Shown here piece after piece: positions 15,977 through 24,489 of a DNA stretch of 64,000 nt. The translations under genes and the position numbers were made by a program. Position 1 is the first letter of the stretch. Each line of letters begins with the position of its first letter. The notes below the pieces were generated by a model. It made no database searches. It had not been told where the DNA came from and saw only the letters and a program-made list of their open reading frames with translations. The DNA comes from JBAXPV01 sp037132075 (GTDB taxonomy: Bacteria > Bacteroidota > Bacteroidia > Bacteroidales > CAIXZF01): positions 1-64,000 of the forward strand of contig JBAXPV010000007.1 of the NCBI GenBank assembly GCA_037132075.1. Direction: 5' to 3'.

Positions 15977-18361
15977 CTATTTGTTTAGTAATTCTTTGTA
16001 TTTCTCCTGAACTGAGAAATACGAAATCATTTCTTTCGCCGGACCGGATAGTTTGGGATTCCAATAGCTTGCAGCTTTGTTGAGGTTTTTGGCGATATCG
16101 GCATCGAGGTAATTCAGTTTTTTGAATTGATTTAATGCATTGAGCCGGGTTTCGAAATCAAAGGAAGGGCTTGTGTAGTCTTTTAATTCTGCCAGATATT
16201 CTTTGTTTTCAGGGTTCTGGCCCAGGGCAATGCCAAGCCAGGCCGTCCTGATATTACGGCCACGCCAGCCTGTTTCCTGTCGGGTGATGTCGAGATAGGA
16301 GGCAATTGCTGTTGTGTTATTGTTCTTCACTGCTGTTTCGCAAAGGTTTATCAATGCGGATTCCACGATAAAATAAGAGGAGTCTTTCAATAAGGTTTCG
16401 TAATCGTGGAGGAGGCCGGGTGGTATGATTTTTATGTTATCAGTGAGTGATTTTCTCAGCATGGCATTTTTATCATGAATCGCCTGGTGAAAGAGGTCAT
16501 CGGAAAGGCTGTCTTTGGCAAGCTGGGAGAGCACTTCCGCTTTGATTACCGGGTAGCTTTCCCTGGCATAGCACGCTGTCAAAGCCTTTCTTTTCTGCAT
16601 AAAAGGGAAGGCTTGCATGGCTCTGAGTGCTTCCAGGCGGTTGGACACATGTTTTGCTTGTATTAGCTGATCCGCAAGTGCCTCAAAAGAGCGTTCATAC
16701 TGGAGCTTTTTCAGGATACGGTTGCCGGCATCGAAGACGACAAAAGAGACTGTTTTGTTTAAGATGTTTGGAATCTCGAATTGCTGATCTGCTTTGTCAA
16801 CCCAGATCGTTCTCGTTTCAATGCTTTCGTCAGAATAATAGGTCTCGATATTCACAGGCATTTTGAAAAGCTCATCGGGATATTTTGTCAACTGAAGCTG
16901 TTCAACATGCAATAATGTTGTGTTTTCCCCGGAAGCATTTTTATTGGGTTTCCAAGATACTTTGTATTCAGGTTCCCCGCCATTATGGATCCATTCCTTG
17001 AAAAACCAATTCAGTGATTTGCCGCTGGTTTTGTAAATTGCTTTGAGCAAGTCGTTAGACTCTGCTTCGGCATAGGCATTGCTGATGATATACTCATGGA
17101 TTGCGGCTTTGAATTCTGTATCACCAACGACATCCCGCATCATATCCATCACGAGCGAGCCTTTCTGGTACCAGCGTTCCACGCCGGCCTGTCCGCTGCC
17201 GAGGGGAAAATTGTTGGATTCAGCGATTTTTAAGGCTTTTTGTGTCTCAAGTTCGCGTTGGTATTCATACGCCAATTCCCCCTTGTATTTTCTCTCAAAG
17301 ATCTTTGCGAAATAGGTAGCGAAGCTCTCAGTGAGCCAGAGATCATCTACCGTTTTGTCATTGATGCAATTTCCAAACCATTGATGGGCAAGTTCATGGG
17401 CATTGGTGTTCAGATAATTTCGTCCAAAACTGGCACGTTTGTCGACCTGCAGGAAGTCAGCATAAACAGTACTTGTCGTGGTTTCCATGGCGCCATAGAG
17501 GTAGTCGGCCAGGGGGATGTTGCGGTAAAGCGAATAGGGATAAGAAAACCCGGTTTCTGATTCAAAAAAGTCAAACATTTCTTTTTGAAGGGCATAAGTC
17601 GTATTAAAACGATCTTCATATTCGGGGTAGTACCAGAGTTCCAGCGGTAGTCCTTTACTGGTTTTCAGGGATTTATAACGATAATCCCCTGCTACAAAGC
17701 ATACTGAATAAAAGGGATGGGGTTTGTCGAGGCGATAGTGCCAGCATATAGCAGTGTCGCCGGAAGCTTTTTTGTCGATACGTTCGCCATTGGCAACGAC
17801 GAGGTATTTTTTATCGAAAGTGATCAAGATATCCTGGGTGCACATCTGGTCGACAAAGGGTATCCAGCCGGAAGGTCTGTGGGCCCATAGCTGTTTGCGC
17901 ATCCTTCCGGTGGTGTCGTCCCAGCCGGTCAGGTGCAGCTCTTTGGGGGCGAGTGCAGAATAAACGATCGTAATGAGATAGTTTGGTTTTCCCGGATTTT
18001 CGCGGGTCATTGAAAAGCCCGGGTAAATGACCAAGTCATCATGAAGCCTGGCGAAACGTGCTTTTTGTAATGAAGAAGCCTGCTTGATTTCATGGATATT
18101 CACTGAAGTGATTTCCATCCCCGGCGTTGAGAAAACCAGGCTATCTGTCCTGGTTCTGAGCATGGAGACTTCAAATTCCGCTTCTCCTTTAAGAAGTTTC
18201 GTATAAGGATCAAAAGAGATTCGGGCTGTATAATGATGTAGCTGGAAACTGCGTTCAGCAGGGACTGATTCCTGGGAAGAAACAATTTTATATAAGCAAA
18301 GCAGCAGGCTGGTAAAAATACCCAATTTTAATCCATGATATTTTCGCCAGTCCAAAATCAA
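15977..18361 (-). CDS. M1-family zinc metalloaminopeptidase
   Basis: Exported peptidase that removes N-terminal residues from peptides. His322-Glu323-x-x-His326 with Glu345 eighteen residues on (HELAHQWFGN ... LTESFATY) gives the zinc site, and GAMET at 290-294 corresponds to the M1 GAMEN exopeptidase motif with Thr for Asn. The C-terminal half carries the beta-sandwich and helical ERAP-like region. The N-terminus (LKLGIFTSLLLCLYKIVSSQ) is a signal peptide. The only start is TTG at 18361, four bases after the Hpt stop, with an in-frame stop shortly upstream. It is co-directional with hpt, the decarboxylase gene and ugd, but its function seems unrelated to them. Confidence 0.9.
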   Translation of the reverse strand: MILDWRKYHGLKLGIFTSLLLCLYKIVSSQESVPAERSFQLHHYTARISFDPYTKLLKGEAEFEVSMLRTRTDSLVFSTPGMEITSVNIHEIKQASSLQKARFARLHDDLVIYPGFSMTRENPGKPNYLITIVYSALAPKELHLTGWDDTTGRMRKQLWAHRPSGWIPFVDQMCTQDILITFDKKYLVVANGERIDKKASGDTAICWHYRLDKPHPFYSVCFVAGDYRYKSLKTSKGLPLELWYYPEYEDRFNTTYALQKEMFDFFESETGFSYPYSLYRNIPLADYLYGAMETTTSTVYADFLQVDKRASFGRNYLNTNAHELAHQWFGNCINDKTVDDLWLTESFATYFAKIFERKYKGELAYEYQRELETQKALKIAESNNFPLGSGQAGVERWYQKGSLVMDMMRDVVGDTEFKAAIHEYIISNAYAEAESNDLLKAIYKTSGKSLNWFFKEWIHNGGEPEYKVSWKPNKNASGENTTLLHVEQLQLTKYPDELFKMPVNIETYYSDESIETRTIWVDKADQQFEIPNILNKTVSFVVFDAGNRILKKLQYERSFEALADQLIQAKHVSNRLEALRAMQAFPFMQKRKALTACYARESYPVIKAEVLSQLAKDSLSDDLFHQAIHDKNAMLRKSLTDNIKIIPPGLLHDYETLLKDSSYFIVESALINLCETAVKNNNTTAIASYLDITRQETGWRGRNIRTAWLGIALGQNPENKEYLAELKDYTSPSFDFETRLNALNQFKKLNYLDADIAKNLNKAASYWNPKLSGPAKEMISYFSVQEKYKELLNK

Positions 18362-18365
18362 AAGC

Positions 18366-18713
18366 TCAGGAAATCAAAGTCATGCGATAGGTAATAAGTT
18401 CCTGTGAGAGCTCAATGACGGCAGGTTTAAGCTTTTGAAATACTTCAATCAAGCCTTCGTTTTTATTTTCAGCGCCCATTTGTTCCAGTTCCCTGGCCAG
18501 TGCTTCGGGTAATGATGCTCTGAAGTTTCCGGTGAGGCTTTTAAGGTCGTGGGCATTTGATTTTACATGAGCAAAGTCAAGATCCAGGATGTTCTGTTCG
18601 ATCACTGACAGACGTGCATCATATTCAGCTAAAAACATGTCGATAATTTGTAATACAAAGGCTTTGTCGAAATACTGAACAAACTCCTCATTAAATCTTT
18701 CCCAATCAATCAT
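18366..18713 (-). CDS. stand-alone Hpt phosphotransfer protein
   Basis: Cytoplasmic 115-residue four-helix phosphotransfer domain. AHDLKSLTGNF with His55 is the phospho-accepting signature. It has no kinase or other domain, so it should relay phosphate from a hybrid kinase to a separate receiver. The nearest candidate is the stand-alone receiver at 22049-22435. Gaps of 18 bases to the decarboxylase gene and 4 bases to the M1 gene point to one transcript with the UDP-sugar genes. Confidence 0.86.
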   Translation of the reverse strand: MIDWERFNEEFVQYFDKAFVLQIIDMFLAEYDARLSVIEQNILDLDFAHVKSNAHDLKSLTGNFRASLPEALARELEQMGAENKNEGLIEVFQKLKPAVIELSQELITYRMTLIS

Positions 18714-18731
18714 TTTATAATGGAGTGTTTA

Positions 18732-19679
18732 TTACTGATTCGCTATTAAGGCACTGAAGTAATCAATTGTTTTGACGAGGCCATCTTCGATTTGTATCGT
18801 AGGTTCCCAGTCCAGTTCTTTCTTTGCCAGGCTGATATCGGGTTGTCGTTGTGTTGGATCATCGGGCGGAAGGGGCATTCGGATGATTTTGGATTTTGAG
18901 CCGGTGAGCCTGATCACTTTTTCAGCCAATTCAAGAATCGTAAATTCATTGGGGTTCCCGATATTCACTGGTCCGGTAAATTCATCCCTTGAAGCCATCA
19001 TCCGGATCATTCCTTCTACAAGGTCATCGACATACTGGAAACTACGGGTTTGTTGTCCGTCGCCATAAATCGTAATATCTTCATTTTGTAGGGCTTGCAT
19101 GATGAAGTTGGACACCACCCTGCCGTCATGAGGATGCATCCTTGGGCCGTAGGTATTGAAAATACGTATGATCTTGATTTTTACATTGTTTTGTTTGTGA
19201 TAATTGACAAACAATGTTTCCGCTGAGCGCTTTCCTTCATCATAACAGGACCGTTCTCCGATAGGATTCACGTGGCCCCAATATGTTTCAACCTGGGGAT
19301 GAATCTGGGGATCACCGTATACCTCACTTGTCGAAGCTTGCAGGATTTTGGCCCTGATTCTTTTGGCGAGTCCCAGCATATTAATGGCGCCCATCACTGA
19401 AGTCTTGATGGTTTTTATGGCATTATACTGATAATGAATGGGAGAAGCAGGGCAAGCCAGGTTATAGATTTCGTCGACTTCGATAAAGAAGGGCATAGTC
19501 ACGTCATGGCGAATCAACTCAAAAAACGGGTTGTCGAGGAGGTGAACTATGTTTTGTTTTTGTCCGGTGAAATAATTGTCGAGACAAACGACTTCATTGC
19601 CTTCTTTCAAAAGCCGGTCGCAAAGGTGTGATCCGACAAAGCCTGCACCACCCGTCACCAATACTTTTTTCCTGATCAT
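18732..19679 (-). CDS. uxs: UDP-glucuronate decarboxylase (UDP-xylose synthase)
   Basis: SDR-family enzyme that oxidises and decarboxylates UDP-glucuronate to UDP-xylose using bound NAD. Seen: TGGAGFVGSHL (residues 9-19), ASTSEVYGDP, the catalytic Tyr146-x3-Lys150 in SCYDEGKR, and RIFNTYGPRMHPHDGRVVSNF, a stretch diagnostic of UXS versus other epimerases. Its length of 315 residues is that of the soluble bacterial form. It follows ugd by 26 bases, so the two enzymes form a UDP-glucose to UDP-glucuronate to UDP-xylose path feeding the glycan loci on either side. Confidence 0.92.
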   Translation of the reverse strand: MIRKKVLVTGGAGFVGSHLCDRLLKEGNEVVCLDNYFTGQKQNIVHLLDNPFFELIRHDVTMPFFIEVDEIYNLACPASPIHYQYNAIKTIKTSVMGAINMLGLAKRIRAKILQASTSEVYGDPQIHPQVETYWGHVNPIGERSCYDEGKRSAETLFVNYHKQNNVKIKIIRIFNTYGPRMHPHDGRVVSNFIMQALQNEDITIYGDGQQTRSFQYVDDLVEGMIRMMASRDEFTGPVNIGNPNEFTILELAEKVIRLTGSKSKIIRMPLPPDDPTQRQPDISLAKKELDWEPTIQIEDGLVKTIDYFSALIANQ

Positions 19680-19705
19680 GATTGAAGATTTAGGATAATG
19701 AGAGA

Positions 19706-21031
19706 TTATTTGGTGGTATCAATACCGATGCAGAAATAATCGAAACCTAGTTTTTTCATTTCAATAGGGTCATAGATGTTACGACCATCGAAGATGACAG
19801 GCCCGGTCATGAGTTTTTTTACGATTTTGAAGTTAGGGAATTTGAACTCTGGCCATTCGGTAATCAATGCAAGGCAGTCGGCATCAATAAGCGCATCATA
19901 TTGATCATCAGAATAAGCGATGGTCTCACCAAGGTGATGTTTTGCTTCTTTCATGGCAACGGGGTCATAGGCTTTTACTTTAGCACCTGCCTCAAGTAAC
20001 TTTTTGATGATGACAAGAGCAGGGGCTTCACGCATATCATCGGTTTGTGGTTTGAAAGACAATCCCCAGAGGGCAATGGTTTTGCCTTTAATATCTCCAT
20101 TGAAATATTTCATGATCTTATTGTAGATCACAGATTTCTGGTCCTTGTTAACGGCTTCCACTGCTTTTAATACGCGGAGTTCATAGCCAAAACCTTCAGC
20201 CGTGTTCACCAAAGCCTGGACATCTTTTGGGAAGCAGGAGCCACCATATCCGATTCCGGGGTAGATGAATTTTGTGCCAATCCTGGAGTCGGAACCGATG
20301 CCTTTTCGGACCATATTAACATCAGCACCGACGATTTCGCAAAGGTTTGCGATGTCGTTCATAAAGCTGATTTTAGTAGCCAGCATTGAGTTTGCGGCAT
20401 ATTTCGTCATCTCGGCAGAGGTGATGTCCATGAAAATAACAGGATGCCCGTTGAGGGTGAAAGGCTTGTAAAGGCTTTTCATTACTTCTTCTGCCCTGGA
20501 TGAATCGAGACCGACAACGATACGGTCAGGTTTCAGGAAATCATCGATTGCAGCGCCTTCTTTGAGAAATTCGGGGTTTGAGGCAACATCAAAATCAATA
20601 GAAACATTTCGTTTTGAAAGTTCGTCAGTAATTGCATCCCGTACTTTTTTCGCGGTTCCGACAGGCACAGTGCTTTTTGTAACGACCAGGAGGTAATCGG
20701 TCATGTGCTTCCCGCATTCACGGGCAACGGCAATTACATATTTTAAATCGGCGCTGCCGTCTTCATCGGGAGGAGTCCCTACAGCGATAAAGACCACTTC
20801 ACATTCAACGAGAGCTTCAGCAAGATTGGTTGTGAAAGTCAGACGACCTTTTTTGCTGTTACGAAGCAACATCTCATCCAGGCCTGGTTCATAAATTGGG
20901 ACGATTCCGTTTTTAAGATTTTCAATTTTTTTCTGATCAATGTCAACACAGGTGACTTCGATCCCAACTTCTGAGAAGCATGTTCCGGTGACCAGACCGA
21001 CGTATCCGCTTCCAACAATAGCGATTTTCAC
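19706..21031 (-). CDS. ugd: UDP-glucose 6-dehydrogenase
   Basis: Oxidises UDP-glucose to UDP-glucuronate with two NAD. N-terminal GSGYVGLVTG dinucleotide fold, FIAVGTPPDEDGSADL, KSTVPVGTA, and catalytic Cys266 in GYGGSCFPKD; 441 residues is standard. First gene of the minus-strand cluster ugd-uxs-hpt-M1, with a good promoter candidate 30 bases upstream. It provides substrate for the neighbouring decarboxylase and probably glucuronate or xylose for the exopolysaccharide. Confidence 0.96.
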   Translation of the reverse strand: MKIAIVGSGYVGLVTGTCFSEVGIEVTCVDIDQKKIENLKNGIVPIYEPGLDEMLLRNSKKGRLTFTTNLAEALVECEVVFIAVGTPPDEDGSADLKYVIAVARECGKHMTDYLLVVTKSTVPVGTAKKVRDAITDELSKRNVSIDFDVASNPEFLKEGAAIDDFLKPDRIVVGLDSSRAEEVMKSLYKPFTLNGHPVIFMDITSAEMTKYAANSMLATKISFMNDIANLCEIVGADVNMVRKGIGSDSRIGTKFIYPGIGYGGSCFPKDVQALVNTAEGFGYELRVLKAVEAVNKDQKSVIYNKIMKYFNGDIKGKTIALWGLSFKPQTDDMREAPALVIIKKLLEAGAKVKAYDPVAMKEAKHHLGETIAYSDDQYDALIDADCLALITEWPEFKFPNFKIVKKLMTGPVIFDGRNIYDPIEMKKLGFDYFCIGIDTTK

Positions 21032-21060
21032 AGTACAAGGTTTTGAGTTAGTAATTCAGA

Positions 21061-21089
21061 CAAATATAATGAAACAATCCAAAAACCAA
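21061..21089 (-). promoter_or_regulatory. candidate promoter for the ugd cluster
   Basis: Read on the minus strand, TATATTTG (complement of 21061-21068) is an exact TAnnTTTG -7 box. TTG at the complement of 21087-21089 is 18 bases upstream of it as the -33 element. It lies in the 146-base divergent gap between ugd and the exopolysaccharide locus. On the plus strand a weaker pair (TTTG near 21097, TACATATG near 21121) could drive the opposite operon. Confidence 0.5.
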
Positions 21090-21177
21090 TAAAAACTTTG
21101 TTATCTTAGTGCTTTAATCCTACATATGAGGGGGTCAAATGCTGAATTGACATGTATTAATTATAAATATAATACTT

Positions 21178-22008
21178 ATGTTCCGTCCTGTAGTTCCTGC
21201 AAATATAAGAATACATAGGTTTGATTATCATAAACTTGAAGAGATTCCTGACGGAGTTTTTGAGAAGATACGTGCAGGATTTAAGGCCCAATATTCTGAT
21301 AATCCAGTTGTTTCGGTTAATATTATTGCATGGAATGAGGAGTCCAATATTCTTCGGAATTTGTCATCATTAAGTGCGATGAAAAGCAAATATCAGGTTG
21401 AATATATTTTTGTCAATAATAACTCTACAGACAATACAGCTGAAATTATTCGCAAGTGCGGCATTACGCCTATTTTAGAGACGAAGCAAGGGTATGGGTT
21501 TGCCAGGCAGGCTGCCCTGGAGAACAGCCATGGTAAATATATTCTTACCGGGGATTCTGATACCATTTATCCGCCAGGATGGGTAGATACAATGATTAAA
21601 CCTTTGATTGCGGAAAAGGCTTTAGCCAGTTATGGTACTTATTCCTTTATTCCTGAACCAGGGCAATCGCGTTTACGATTTGCATTTTACGAATTTTTCA
21701 GGGACATGGTCCATTCTCTTCGAACCATTAAACGGCCAGAGCTGGCTGTTGGCGGTGTGAATTTCTGTTTCCCGCGTGAAGAAGCATTGAAAATTGGCTT
21801 TATAAAAAGTGACTCACGTATGGAAGACGGACAAATGGCTTTGGCCCTGAGAAGAAAGGGTAAACTCCACAGAGTCACAAAAATGTCGTCAATTGCATGG
21901 ACAGTCACCCGTTCTATCGAAAAAAGCGGGTCTTTCTTTAATGCTATTACAACCAGGATTGTCAAAGAGATCAAACGTTTCAGCCTCTATTTTCATAAGG
22001 AGAAATAA
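21178..22008 (+). CDS. family 2 glycosyltransferase
   Basis: GT-A fold inverting transferase without membrane helices, 276 residues. NIIAWNEESNILRNL is the nucleotide-sugar binding start, YIFVNNNSTDNT follows, TGDSDTIYPPGW carries the metal-binding DxD-type site, and the acceptor-side DSRMEDGQMAL gives the ED catalytic motif. First gene of the long plus-strand exopolysaccharide locus. Donor and acceptor are unknown. Confidence 0.88.
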   Translation: MFRPVVPANIRIHRFDYHKLEEIPDGVFEKIRAGFKAQYSDNPVVSVNIIAWNEESNILRNLSSLSAMKSKYQVEYIFVNNNSTDNTAEIIRKCGITPILETKQGYGFARQAALENSHGKYILTGDSDTIYPPGWVDTMIKPLIAEKALASYGTYSFIPEPGQSRLRFAFYEFFRDMVHSLRTIKRPELAVGGVNFCFPREEALKIGFIKSDSRMEDGQMALALRRKGKLHRVTKMSSIAWTVTRSIEKSGSFFNAITTRIVKEIKRFSLYFHKEK

Positions 22009-22048
22009 CTTAAACTAATAGTCCGGATTAACGTATACATTTAAATAT

Positions 22049-22435
22049 ATGAAACAAAAAATTTTGGTAATAGATGATGAACGCAGTATTTGCCTGCTGC
22101 TTGAGAATTTCCTTTCAAATCTTTATGAAGTAGTAACTAAGAATGATGGGAATGAAGCTCTTGAATGGCTTGAGGGGAATCAGCCTGACCTGATCATTTG
22201 TGATATCCAGATGCCAGTGATGGACGGATATCATTTTGTCGAAAAAGTCAGGCAGAGAGGCTATACAAAACATACCCCGGTTGTCATGCTATCAGGAGCT
22301 GAGAGTAGCAAGGAAAGGATTAAATGTTACAAATTGGGCGCTCAGGATTTCCTGGCCAAGCCTTTTAATCCTGAAGAACTGGGTGAGTTGATTAAAAAAA
22401 ATCTGTTTCCCATTCATTATGCCCTGAAATGGTGA
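22049..22435 (+). CDS. stand-alone response regulator receiver protein
   Basis: A single receiver domain of 128 residues with all active residues: acidic pair Asp9-Asp10, phospho-acceptor Asp52 (ICDIQMPVMDGY), Ser82, and Lys104 (FLAKPFNP). No output domain follows. It begins 40 bases after a glycosyltransferase gene and is followed by a sugar transferase that itself carries a degenerate receiver-like domain, so it could control polysaccharide initiation by protein contact. The Hpt protein encoded at 18366-18713 is a plausible phosphodonor. Confidence 0.93.
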   Translation: MKQKILVIDDERSICLLLENFLSNLYEVVTKNDGNEALEWLEGNQPDLIICDIQMPVMDGYHFVEKVRQRGYTKHTPVVMLSGAESSKERIKCYKLGAQDFLAKPFNPEELGELIKKNLFPIHYALKW

Positions 22436-22486
22436 GTTAGTATCTGAATCTGAGTGAAGGAACTCCAAACCAATGGTCTGAAATCT

Positions 22487-23689
22487 ATGGAAAACACAAT
22501 AAAAATTCTTTATATCGGGAAATCCCAGGAGAGTATCGATGCGTTAAAATTATCATCAGGGATTGTTCTCAACGTGAAAGACAACACTTTGGGTGCGATA
22601 CAATTTCTCAAGGATGAGCAGCGGCCTGATGCAATTCTTTGCGAGAATGTTGTTTCAGGAGGCAGTGCAATTGAAATCTTTGACTGGGTTCGTGCCCGTG
22701 AGCATTTTGACCTTGTGGCTTTTTTCCTGGTATCTTATGAGTTTAAGGAAGAAATGCTGAAAGAAGCTTTTTTAAAGCGTATCGATGACTATTATGTATT
22801 GCCGCTTCCTCCGGCAAAAGATTTAATCGGACGGATTCAATTTTTGAAGAATTTCCGGGCCAAATTGGAGAAGACACCCAAAGAAATATTAGAAGAGCCT
22901 GTCGTTGCTTACAAGATGCCTGTTTCAAAGAGAATTTTCGACATCCTGGTCGCCTCTTTCGCTTTGATTTTTTTATCCCCCATTTTGCTGCTGGTTGTTA
23001 TCGCCATCAGGCTTGAATCGAAAGGGAAAGTTTATTACACCTCAAAAAGGGTGGGACGTAAACCTTTTGATTTTTATAAATTGAGATCAATGCGTGTTGG
23101 TGCTGATGCAGAATTAAGTAAGCTGGCCAAGGACAAAAATCAATACAATACAGCCAAACAGGCTGAAGTTGATTTCTCGAAAGTATGTCCAAGATGTTCT
23201 TCTTTGCCTGAAGGTCAGACTTGTTCTGCCGTTTTGCATATCGGAGATCACGATATCTGTGATTATTGGTATAATATTCAAAAGAAAGAAGTCGCCAGTT
23301 CAAAATCTGCGTTTATAAAAATTGTTGATGACCCACGTATAACCAAAGTAGGAAAGGTGATTCGGAATACCAGCATTGATGAACTTCCCCAGTTAATTAA
23401 TGTGCTGAAGGGAGATATGTCGATCGTAGGCAATCGTCCTTTACCTGTTTATGAGGCAGAGATTCTGACCCAGGACATTATGTCGAAGCGATTTCTGGCA
23501 CCAGCAGGGATAACAGGTTTGTGGCAGGTTGAGCTCAGGGGAAGGGGTGGTGATATGTCGGAGGAAGAACGCAAACGCCTTGACAATGAATATGCGAACC
23601 ATTTTGTAGGGGATAATTACTCTTTCTGGTATGATTTGAAATTGATCTTAAGGACCATTCCGGCGATGTTTCAAAAAGACACTGTTTAA
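22487..23689 (+). CDS. initiating sugar transferase with N-terminal pseudo-receiver
   Basis: Residues about 145-400 form a bacterial sugar transferase (WcaJ/EpsL type): one membrane helix (151-175), then KVYYTSKRVGRKPFDFYKLR SM, NTSIDELPQLINVLKGDMSIVGNRPLP and PAGITGLWQV. It should load a sugar phosphate on undecaprenyl phosphate. Residues 1-125 look like a receiver that lost its chemistry: the acceptor aspartate is Glu53 (LCEN), the acidic pair is absent and the lysine position reads VLPLPP. A cysteine set within the catalytic region (Cys234-x2-Cys237-x8-Cys246-x11-Cys258, with nearby histidines) may bind a metal. ATG at 22487 is preferred to GTG at 22454, as it fits the first beta strand. 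Confidence 0.9.
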   Translation: MENTIKILYIGKSQESIDALKLSSGIVLNVKDNTLGAIQFLKDEQRPDAILCENVVSGGSAIEIFDWVRAREHFDLVAFFLVSYEFKEEMLKEAFLKRIDDYYVLPLPPAKDLIGRIQFLKNFRAKLEKTPKEILEEPVVAYKMPVSKRIFDILVASFALIFLSPILLLVVIAIRLESKGKVYYTSKRVGRKPFDFYKLRSMRVGADAELSKLAKDKNQYNTAKQAEVDFSKVCPRCSSLPEGQTCSAVLHIGDHDICDYWYNIQKKEVASSKSAFIKIVDDPRITKVGKVIRNTSIDELPQLINVLKGDMSIVGNRPLPVYEAEILTQDIMSKRFLAPAGITGLWQVELRGRGGDMSEEERKRLDNEYANHFVGDNYSFWYDLKLILRTIPAMFQKDTV

Positions 23690-23706
23690 ATCTCCGAACA
23701 ATACCA

Positions 23707-24489
23707 ATGCAGCCTATGAAAATAATCCGTTTCCCATTGCTTTTAATCAGCTTTATTTTATGTTGGCAAGGCAATCTTTTTGGACAGCCTAAAAAACTTT
23801 TTGATCCCATCAATTCTGATATCAGCAATTATATTCCACCATTAAGCGCCCTTCTTGATTCTGCGATCCTTCATAATCCAAATGTTGCATTCAGGGATCT
23901 TCAGACGACAATAAACAATTGCAAATTTAGAGCGGCACAAATAGACTGGACAAAGAACATTGGTTTTTTAACGGACATCCGTTATGGGACTTTTGACAAT
24001 TATTCAACGGATTATACCGGAGGGACTGGCCCCGTAAACAACATGACCACACGTACTGAGCTGCGGTGGGGTTATGGCGCTTATATCAGTCTCCCGATTT
24101 TTACTGTAATGAACAGGAGAAACCTGGTTAGGATTTCAAAATATGAGATGGAGCAGGCCAAAAGTATGGCCGATGCCCAGCGTAGTGAATTGACGCAGGA
24201 AATAATCAGGCAGTATAATGATCTCATTTTGAAGCAACGACTGTTAAGAATCAAGTCAAAAAGTTTTGAAACGGCCCGTATAAATCTGCAAATGGCGGAA
24301 AAGGAGTTCTCAAATGGTTCGATCAACGTTACAGAATTATCACAGATTTCTATGGCAGTGTCGGGTTCGGAGAGCGATTTTGAAACGGCCCGTATGGATC
24401 TGCTGACAGCTTATCTTATCCTGGAAGAATTGGTTGGCATTAAGTTTAACCTGACAAACTCAATACAAGGTACGAATGAAGTTAATTGA
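23707..24489 (+). CDS. short TolC-like outer membrane protein
   Basis: Exported protein of 260 residues with signal peptide (IIRFPLLLISFILCWQGNLFG). Periodic helices (LTQEIIRQYNDLILKQRLLRIKSKSFETARINLQMAEKEFSNG) resemble one half of a TolC/OEP repeat. Full TolC proteins are over 400 residues, so this is a half-length variant of a kind placed next to Wzc-like genes in Bacteroidota exopolysaccharide loci. The stop overlaps the co-polymerase start by 14 bases, supporting a joint role in export. Confidence 0.72.
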   Translation: MQPMKIIRFPLLLISFILCWQGNLFGQPKKLFDPINSDISNYIPPLSALLDSAILHNPNVAFRDLQTTINNCKFRAAQIDWTKNIGFLTDIRYGTFDNYSTDYTGGTGPVNNMTTRTELRWGYGAYISLPIFTVMNRRNLVRISKYEMEQAKSMADAQRSELTQEIIRQYNDLILKQRLLRIKSKSFETARINLQMAEKEFSNGSINVTELSQISMAVSGSESDFETARMDLLTAYLILEELVGIKFNLTNSIQGTNEVN

